From Micractinium sp. NFX-FRZ (lineage: Eukaryota; Chlorophyta; Trebouxiophyceae; Chlorellales; Chlorellaceae), in NCBI GenBank assembly GCA_029339195.1, contig JAPTJF010000143.1, forward strand, positions 62,001-126,000: DNA of 64,000 bases, written 5' to 3'. Shown here one piece after another: positions 24,539 through 34,000 of the stretch. A model generated the notes under the pieces. That model was given only the letters and a program-made list of their open reading frames with translations. It was not told the DNA's origin and did no database searches. Both the position numbers and the translations under genes were made by a program. Every line of letters begins with the position of its first letter. The first letter of the stretch is position 1.

Positions 24539-24572
24539 ATGCAAGTCAGCCCGGAGCCGGGCTGACTTGCAT
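24539..24572. repeat. perfect 16-bp inverted repeat with 2-nt spacer
   Basis: Arms ATGCAAGTCAGCCCGG and its exact reverse complement, separated by AG. It would fold into a tight hairpin in either transcript direction, and lies in the likely 3' untranslated region of exportin-5. Confidence 0.9.
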
Positions 24573-24573
24573 A

Positions 24574-24645
24574 GGCGCCCTGCCCGCCTGTTCAGCGCTG
24601 GCAACGCGCTGCCCGCCTGTCCAGCGCTGCAACGCGCTGGATGCC
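24574..24645. repeat. 29-bp direct repeat, two copies plus a partial
   Basis: Units containing GCCCGCCTGTTCAGCGCTG and GCCCGCCTGTCCAGCGCTG follow directly after the palindrome, with a third partial GCGCTGG. Seen directly; function unknown. Confidence 0.75.
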
Positions 24646-25024
24646 TCGCACTTTCCGCACACTCAAGTTGAGCTCAAGCCTCACGTGCCCGCCATCACAC
24701 GGGGATGAGGCGGAGTCACGCCAAACACTGTGGATACACCGGAAGTTGGGGTCAAGTAGGCGGATGAATCTCTCTTAGAGGCTTGGGCCAATTTGTGCTG
24801 GTCGCTGAGCTGTGCTGTGCTTCGTCAGCGCCGCGCCCGCCCGTCTCGGCGCTCTGTCCGGCCGCACGGTGCGGGCTTGCCTACCACCGGCGCCGCACCT
24901 CTCTGTCTCGCCTGCAGCGTCAAGACGCTGCAAGGCACCCCGCTGCCTCTGCCGGCGGCGGCACTGCCAGCGCTGTGCTGCCGCCGGGCAGCTGTGCCGC
25001 CTCACTCCGCTTGCAAGCAGCTGC

Positions 25025-28000
25025 TCAGTGCCGGTCAAACAAGCTGGCCACAGCCGCAGCTGTGAAGGCCTCCGAGTGCTCATCCCCCGCCCCTCCTGCC
25101 GCTGCTGCTCCCCGGGAGGGCCGGTGCTTGGGCTCCGCCAGTGGGACCACGGTGGCGGGCTTCCAGTCGGCCAGGGCTGCCAGCGAGGACTTGCCGCAGG
25201 CGGCGACCTGTGGGGACGAATTCGAGTTTAGGGTTAGGGTTCACAGACTAGGGCTGCGAGGGGGCCAGCAGGGGAGGTGACGGCGACAAGGAGGAGAAGG
25301 GACACAGGTTGAGGTGCCCACAATCTGCTGTTGCTGGCAAGAAGCCAGGCTGGCAGCACAGGCGTTGACCATGCATCCCGCTGCCCCTGTCTCTCCCCAC
25401 CACCCCGCCCCTCTCACAAGCATCTTTTTCGTCAGGTCACGCTGCGCCTTTTCGCTGCCCGTGCCCAGCAGCTGCGTGCGGAAGCGCTGCAGCGCCTCGG
25501 TGCTCATGTTGGGCAGGGAGGCCAGCACGGCAGCAACGGCGGAGCTGCGGGGGCGGGCGGGCGGGCGGGCGGCAGGAGTGGGAGAGGGTGAGAGTGTGGT
25601 TGGGTGGCTGGGTGGTGGGGCAGCACCACAGGGGATGCTTCTTGCACCAGCTATGAGCACCCCCAGCTCACATGTCCCTACCCCTCATGCAGCCTCAACC
25701 AACACGCTCAACCCTCAGCCACAGCCCCTTGGCCCCCAGTGTATCGCTCACTTTGGGTCGTTGATTTGCTGCAGCAGGATGTCACGGATGAGAGCCATGA
25801 TGTCCGCCTGGTGGGTGGCCATGGTCTGCGAGGGGCAGGGACAGGGATAGGACAGGGCAGGGGAGGTTGACAGCCGGCGGGGTGGCAGCGCGGGTGGCTA
25901 AGGGTGGGTGGGAGGTGACGCCCAGAATCTTGCGCCCCCGCCGCACTGCACCACACACTGTGCAGTGCAGCCCGCTGCGCAACTCCCCACTCATCACGGT
26001 ACAGTGCACCCCACTCCACAAACTCCCGCCAGCTTACCTCCGTGGCCAGGCTGCTGATGGCCGCCCTGAGCACCTCCCCTCCCACATACTGGTACAGCCG
26101 CGCGTCCCGGGGCGCCATGGCCACCAGCGTGCGTGCCAGCATGGCAAAGCGGTACGCCGCCTCGTCCTGCCAGCAAATCCCCGCCACCGCCGTCGTCACC
26201 ACGCCGAAACCGGTGCCGGGATCCACTTCCAGCAGCCACTCTAGCACCGTCTTTCCCCCGCTGCCGCCGCCGCCGCCGCCAGGGGGGCTGCCGCCGCCGC
26301 CGGCTACCCCTGCTGCCCCTGCCGCTGCTGCTGCTGCTGCGCTGCCGGTGGGGTCTAGTGTGCGGGTGGCAAGCTCTCGCAGGAGCGCTGCATACTCTTG
26401 TGTCAGCTCCCGCAGCAGCCGCTCCCGAATGATCTCGTCGTTGGCGGAGGCCGAATCCTCGGTGCTGCTGGGGCCTGCTGGGTGGGGGTGGGGAGGACAT
26501 AGCATTCAACAAACTTTGTAATGACTACCTTCGTAATGCAAACACACACTTCTTAAAGAGTATGCAAAGAAGGAGCAGCACCGGGAGCCACAGGCGGGCG
26601 TGTGGGAGGGGCAGGACATCGTGCGGCCGGCCAGGGCGGGCCCATTGGGAGGTGCGGGAGGCAGCTGCTGCTGCTAGGGTCAGAAGGGAGAGCAGCGGGC
26701 ACACGGCAGCGCAGGCAGCTTTGGGGCAGCGGTGGGGGGCGGGTGGGCAGGGGGCTGCCCCACGAGGGAGCGGCCATTCTGGCCAGGCACACATGCACAT
26801 GCACCATATCGGTCTCGGCTGTGCACCGCGCCCAACCCCGGAGGTGTGCTCTGTGCTCACCCGCAGGCGCCTGCAGGTTGCCCCAGGCGCTGGTCAGCCG
26901 CGCGTGCATGTGGGGCACGATGGCCGCCAGGGCAGGCACCACCCACGTGCTCAGGTGGCGGTCTGCACGGGTAAGGGCGGGGAGGGGGAGGACAGGGAGC
27001 TTGACGGCAGAGCCCAGTATGCAGGTGCCGATGGCAGCCCATTGATGGCCAAGCCCACCGACAACCCAGGCCACAGCACGCCAGCCTAACCGACTGTCAA
27101 GCCCAACCGACTGCACAGCCCACCACCCGCAGCCACAGCAGGGCAGCCCAGCGCACCGCTTGCAGCCAGATCACAGCGGGCACCCTGCAGGAGCGGTGAC
27201 CCGTGCGCACCTGCACAGTTGCGGACGTGTGGGATGATGATGTGGCGCATGATGATGCGCACGTGCTGGTGCTCCAGTGACTGCAGGGAGAGTGGCAGGG
27301 GAGGCAGGTGCACACCAGGGCATTGCTGACAAGGCAAAATGTGGCACGGGATTGATACGCACGTGCTGTTTCTCGAAATGAGATGCGTCCCAACCGGTTG
27401 GAAGGGGTGGCAAGTGTAGAAAGGGTCAGGGGGCAAGTGGGAGAGCGCAGCAGCGAGCGCAGGCATGTGGGACTGCAGCGGCAGCCAGAACAGTGGCTGC
27501 CGGTGTAGATTGGGGAAGCTCTGGTCGGGCTCCGAGGCAGGCAGGCAGGCAAGCAGGCAGCAAAACACGCAAGCAGGCAGGCAGGCAGGCAGGCAGGAAT
27601 CCAGAAAGCACGCAGGCAAGCAGGCAGGAATCCTGCACCCTTCCCCCATCCCCCGCCCAAGAATTCTCACATCAATGTATGCAAAGGCGGACTGCACGTA
27701 GGCGGCTTGGAGGGCGGGAAGGTCCATGGAGGGAGGGCAGTGGGTGGGCAGCAGGCCCACCGTCTGCAGAAGGAGAGTTGAGAGGGCATGTCAAGTAGGA
27801 GGCAGCAGGCGCAGCGGGCGGGTAAGGCGCAGGCATCCTGCGCATGGCTGCCCGGCCTGACCACCCACCCACCCTTCCAACCTGCACAGCCTCCTTGCGC
27901 AGCCTCTCCAAGCTGGCCATCCAGTCCACCCCTACCACAGCAAACAAAGCCAGGCTGCCCGCCCCACCCCTCACAACCTGGAATATACGTGAACTCCCGC

Positions 28001-31000
28001 ACATGCCGCATCAGTAGAAACCGGCCCAGGCCAACCAGGGCATCCAGGCATGCAAGCATCCTGCCCCACCCCAACTGGTATATACGTAAACTCTGCCCCC
28101 AGCCGCGTCAATAGAAGGCATGCCAGGGCATGCAGGCATCCCACCCCACCCTGTGCCCCCTCGCTCCCTCTACTCACACACCAACCTCCCCACCCTACCC
28201 CCCCACCTGATAAGTGAACTCCCGCATGTGCCGCAGCCAGGCGCGCAGCGAGGCGGGGCTGGTGCCTCCCACAGACGCGTACCCGTCGTCCCCCGTCTCC
28301 CCGCTGGCGTCCTCCGCGGGCTGTGGGGCAACAGGGGAGGGAGATGGAGGCAGGGGCGAGAAGGGAGGGAATTAAAGGAGGCCTGGGTGGGGTGCACGGC
28401 AGAGCTTGGGCAGCGGCGCAGGGGTGGTAGCCGTGCTGGCCAAGGCAGAGACACCTCCTGGGGATTTAGGGACGTTGGAAAGCATTCCAAATATGGCCCG
28501 TGCTTGCCCACCTTGGCCGCCGCCTTGCCCACAGGGCCGCGCCGCAGGTACAGCGCCCGCTCCTGCGGCGCCAGCTCGAGCGCGGCGCTGACCGGGGCCA
28601 GCGCCTGGCGGCCGGCGGGGGTGTAGAGGGCGTGGATGTTGGCCACTATGTGCAGCATCTGGGGGACGGCCCATTCTGCAACGGGGAACAGTGTGGGAAC
28701 AGGGAGGGGCGGGAGGAGGAGTGTGTGTGGGTGCCAGCGGGCGCGGATGATGGCCGCTGTGCGCAGTCTCTGTGGGATGGCCCACTCTGCGGTGCAGGGA
28801 CAAGCGTGGGAGCAGGGGAGCGGCGGGAGGAGTGTGTGGGGGGGCAGAGGGCACGGATGGTGGCCGCTGTGTGCAGCATCTGAGGGATGGCACACACGCT
28901 GCATATGCCGAGGCGGACGAGAGGGAGCGGTTGAGAAGTGCCAAGGGCGCGATGCTGGCTTGTGTGGACAGCTTTGTGGGGCAGCGCCCAACTCTGCTGG
29001 GGCACGTGCGGCAGAACAGTGCGCAGCAGCACCGACCCAAACTGCTTTCTGGCTGTGAAACCAAACGGCGCCGCCCTGCCGCCGCCCCAGCCCCCCGCCC
29101 CCCTCTCCGTCATGGCGCACCAGCGTGGGGCGTGAGCGGGTGGCCCAATGCGCCCGGCTGCGCCTTCATGGTCCGGAAGCAGCGCTCTACCAGGTGGCAG
29201 TGGTGGTACAGAATCCAGCGCTCCGCCTGGCCGCCCAGCTGCAGTGGAAGAGAGAGCGCGATTGGAGGCAGAGCGGGGCGCGGAAGGGGGAGTCAGCGGA
29301 GCGGGGAGGCCGGAGGCAGGTGGCGGAGGCAGGTGGCGGAGGCAGGTGGCGGAGGCAGGCGCCCACCGGCGGCGGTACAATTTGGTGCACAGATTTCAAC
29401 CTGGGCGGGCACACAACAGCAAGAAACCAACCCACATGCACCAGGGAGCAAACAACCCACAGTCAGAGAGAGCTGCATCCGCCGGCGCCAGCAGGCATAC
29501 CGCGCAGCGTGACAAAGCGCAAAAGCACATGCACAACGCAAACAGTCAGCCCCAGCCCGCCCACACCTGCCAGGCGCCAGCGCCATCGGACTCCACAGGC
29601 ATGTAGCGCTGCATGAATGCCTGGGGCGATGCCAGGTGGGACTGCCAGGCTGGCGAGGCCCACTCCGCCCTCACATCAGCCAGCACCCACTCCACAACCG
29701 TGGCCTGGAGCTCCGGAGGTCCGGCAGTGACCGCCCCCACAATCGCTTCCTGCAGCGCATTCAGCTCGCCTGCATGCAGGGCAGGGGAGGTGAAGTAGTG
29801 ATGCCGTGCTATGCACACCCGCGTGGACGCGTCCCTGCTCCCCTGCTCCCCTCCCTCATGCCTGGGACATGGGCAGCGCCCTCCTGGCACTGGCGGGTGC
29901 CCTTGCAGGCAGGCGACGACACCTGCCGTGCAGGCCCCCCACCTACCCTTCCTGCACGGGTGCTCCCAAGTGCCCAGCCCCCAGCCATACATGTGAATGC
30001 CAGCTTATCTATCGCCCCCCACCTGCGCGGATGCGCCCCTGCTCTCAGCCCTATGCTCGTGCGTACGGCATCACATTGCCACCTTGACAGTATCCTGGTA
30101 AGCCCGGCCCGCCCACCTGCGCGGATGCGCCCCTGCTCCCACAGCTCCTTCACTCGTGTGGCCAGCGCCTCCAAGTGCTGGATGAAGGCCTCCGGGCAGG
30201 CCTTGGTCCAGGTGAGGGGAACCACTGCACGGGGGAGGAGAGCAGGAAGAGATCAAGCACGGTGCTGGATGAAGGCGTCGCAGACCTTGAGGCACAGAGA
30301 GCGAGAGGGGCAAGGTAGGCATGCAGGAGGCCAGGTTGCCAGTGGCACTGGCCCTCCCCGCAAACGTACTTGCGATGAACTGGCGTGCGTGCATGGCGTC
30401 GCGCCAGCCGGGCGCCGGCTTGCTCGGCGGCGGCTGCTGCCCGCCCGCGTCAACCGGCAGGTTGTTCACTAGCAGATCAAACACCCTGCAGGGGAGGGCA
30501 CAGGCATATCGTGTGTCTGCGTAAAAACTGCAATTTTGTCATACTATGTCATTTGACATGTTGTTGACGAGCAGAGAGTGAAGCAAATGCATGCAGGAGC
30601 ATGCAGGGTAGTGAGGGAAGGAGCATGGCACGTCACGCCAGCTCTAGGACACACCTTGCCTGCACACCTTTCCGGTGTGGTGCCTAGGCATTCCCGTGCC
30701 TGGCCCTCCCCCCAGCCACAACAAGAGCCCCACCACCCGCCCCGCCACTCGCCTGCCCACCGCGGGCGCCGCCAGGTCTTTGCGTGGGCCAAACAGCTTC
30801 TGGAAAGCTTCCAGGCCGCGGGCCTGGTGCTGCAGCAGGATGGCATCCGACACCTGCAGGCCCAGCATGCGCTGCAGCATGGGCTCCATCGCGCCCACCA
30901 CAGCTGCAAGGCAGAGGGGCAAGTAGGTGTACGTGTTGAAAGCTGACGTGGCACTGGCTGGCCCAGCATGCACCGCAGCTTGGGTTTCGTTGTGCACACA

Positions 31001-34000
31001 GAAGGGGGAGCAAACATGTACGCATGGAACGGGTGTGCATGCGCTACAGCGCTTGGGTCAGCAGGCAAACATGCAAGGGCCAGGAAAGCATTGAGAAGCG
31101 GGCATTGGAAACGGCGCCACGCGAACGCTCTCGTTGCTGCGCACGCGCCACTCCATCACCCAGTGTTTCCCCCTGCCCGGCCCCGCCCCGCCCTGCCGAC
31201 CACCCCAGCAAGCACGCACCCTGCAGCTTGGCTGGCTGCTCCTGAAGGCTGCCGTCCCACACCGCCTTGAGCGTGCTCTCCATAAAGTGCACAGCCGACT
31301 CCAGCAGGCCGCGCGCTTCTTCAAGCTTCACGCCTGCTGGGGGGACCGACCACAGCAGGCACAGCAGTGGATCGTTCGTACACATGTGTTGGTGCATGCG
31401 GAGGAGGGAGGTGTCGAGTTTCCCCCTGCGTCCAGTGTGGCGTTCCTCCCAAGTCACAAGCTAAGCTGCTGACGTCATGCCCCGTGCCTTGGCGCATCGC
31501 ACCCCGCCCGCGCCACCCCCACAAGATCGGTGGCAACCAACGCGCGTGCCCACCCACCCGAGCCGGGCGAGCATGCTGCCACTGCTGCGTCCAGCCGCGC
31601 CGCCGCCGTCTGCAGCGCGTGTTCCGGCAGCACGGCGGCGGCAAAGCGCACGATGCTGCTGAGGCGGGCGCGGTAGGGCACCATAAAGTCCTTGTAGTCC
31701 TGCAGGCGGGGCGGGTGGCATGCCGCATGTTTGTGTGCATGGGAGAGTGCCGAGGGTCAAGAGTATGGCGTACAGCACGATTTGTGTGCATGGGTGGGTG
31801 ATGACGGTCAAGAGCGGTGGGGAGGGTGGCATATTACAATTTGTGTGCTGGGGTGGGTGTAGAGGCCAAGAGGAACCCATGACGATGGCAGAAAGCAAGT
31901 CCCCACTCGCGATCCTCATGCAACAAAGCACACGAAAGCCTGCTGCAAAGGTGCCACAGCATGCGTGGATGCCCGCACATGACCCGCTGCGACACATGCT
32001 TGCCCTTGACACACAACAGCGCGTACCGCAAAGGTGTCGAAGTACGGCGGGAATTCGTCGTCTTCTGTGGGCACGTGGGCACCACGCATCTGCAGCAGGC
32101 ATTGAGAAGCACCAGGGGCAGGGCAGGGCAGGGCAGGGTTTCACCAGGCTGCGACATGGAGGCCCTGGGCTTGGCAGAGGTGCACACGCCAGCGCTCCAG
32201 GCGGCCGACCTACCAGGCTGGCAGTCACCAGGGCAGCCAATTCCCGCTACAGGCAGACACCCACTCCAATACACCCACCCACCCGCCCACCTGCAGCTGC
32301 TCCGCTGCCACGTCCATCAGCGCGGCAATGCACTCGGGAGGCAGGGCCACGGACGCGTGACGGGGGGAGCCGGTGCCTGCGCCGCTGCCGCTGCCTCCAG
32401 CAGACGCGTTGGCTGCGTTGGACACCGAGGCGGCTGCATCTTGCAGCAGCTTGACCCACATTGGGAGCGCCTTGTCGGCCAGCAGCAGGTAGGGGTGCCG
32501 CGCAAAGGCCAGCATGTGCTGCAGGAAGGCAAGCTTTTGGTCTGCAGGGGTTGGGGGAGGGGGAGGGGATACTGGGAGGGGCATGGAAGGGGAATGCGGG
32601 GGCCAGCATGGCGGCAGGGAGGCCGGCTGCTGGTTTGCAAGCCCATGGGGGAGGGGGGGAAGCATGTGAGGTGAATGCACGGGCCAGCGTGGGCGGCAGG
32701 AAGGACAGCTTCTGGTCTGAAGCTGCATGGGCGAGGGGAGAGGGAGCTGTGGAGGCATCCCTCGAGGGAAGCACTGAGCCAGCTTCTCCCTCTGCCCTGC
32801 TTCCCCTGCTTTCTTAGTCCACCTGCCTCGTGCTCCTGCCAAAGCTCTTCCCTCTGCCTCATCCCGCCCGCCGCCTGACCCTCCCCCCCACCCACATGCC
32901 CTCCTCACTCAGCACACCTGGGCTGCCGATGGCTGCCAGGTGCGAGCTGCCCAGGGTCGCCATGGTTTCACACAGCGTCTGGCCAAACTCGTCGTGCTGC
33001 CCCTCATACCCCAGCTCCGCCTGCGGGAGGGGAGGGAGACGAGCAGGCAGCCATGGGAGGTGGCAACTTTGCCGGGAACGCGGTTGCAAGGGCTGAACCC
33101 TGGCTTGTGAGAAAGCTGCACTGCATACCCGATTTGGCCCCCGGCAGGGAAAGGGAGACGCACAGGCAGCAATGGTGATTGAAAAAGAAATGAGGCAAGG
33201 GCAGATGACCAATCAACACCTGCAGGTCCCAGGCAGGCAGGTCCCAGGCAGGCGGCCAGTGGGCAGGCAGGCAGGCACGCAGGCCACCAGTGGCGGGCGC
33301 ACCTGGGCCGCGGGGGACAGCAGCGCTGCTGCCGCCCCAATCAGCGCCTCTGCTATCTGCTCCTGCACCCCCCTGAACACCTCTGGCGTCTCATCGCCCT
33401 GCTTCCGTGCTGCAGGCAGGCAGGCACGGGAGGAAGGGTGGGGGAAGGCGTGAGGCCACCGTTGTGGGAGAGCATGCCGGGGCTCCCTCAGGCGCACCCC
33501 CCACACGTGCCACCCTCCTTCTGCTGCCACACAAAATCATGGGGCCATCTCAGAAAGAGGCCAGGCATCGTTGTGAGGCGCCACCCATCAACAGCCTCCC
33601 GTGTCCCTGCCTGCTTCCTGCCTGCCTGCCTGCGCTGCCCGCCTCCTCGTGTGCCTGCCAGCCCGACAGCTCAGCATGCCGCTGCCAACTCAGCGCACCC
33701 ACCTGCCACCTGGCGCATGACATCGCACGCCGCATCCCGGAACTCTGTTGTGTTCAGCATGAACCCGCATGCAGCTATGAGGCCCGCATCTTTCATGCGC
33801 CCCACTGGCACCCACTCTGCACAGGGGCGGGGGGTGGGGGCAGCGTGGTGGAGCGCACGCGATGCAGGGGTCGAACTCTGCACGTGCTGCACAGCCGGCA
33901 TGCCTTGCGCTGCGCCCAACCAACTCCACCTCTCGCGCTGCACCTGCAGCACGGGTGCTCGACACCGCTTTCTTCAGCTTCGTCTGGCCTCCCACAAATA

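Larger units (their letters stand above)
23975..25024. other. intergenic region between genes D and E
   Basis: Holds the 3' untranslated region of E and the 5' region of D. It carries a near-perfect palindrome at 24539-24572, a two-copy 29-bp repeat next to it, and a minus-strand TGTAA at 24296-24292 that could end E. Plus-strand open frames from 24783 overlap the last exon of E antisense and are not supported. Confidence 0.5.

Noticed and set aside
25227..25241. TTTAGGGTTAGGGTT, an interstitial telomere-like motif
   Set aside because: Only two units. On the coding strand of exportin-5 it reads CCCTAACCCTAAA ~20 nt before the exon 28 acceptor, where a CTAAC branch site is expected. A telomere scar is unnecessary.
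24783..25280. 165-codon plus-strand open frame
   Set aside because: Antisense to the last exon of exportin-5, which is firmly placed by phase and family match.
27537..27632. Regular CAGG arrays considered as a CRISPR-like array
   Set aside because: Pure tetranucleotide slippage repeats without unique spacers, in a eukaryotic intron.
28741..28910. Upstream copies of exon 20 considered as extra coding exons
   Set aside because: Including them would repeat one helix three times and they lack matching donor sites; one acceptor-linked copy is enough for the family length.
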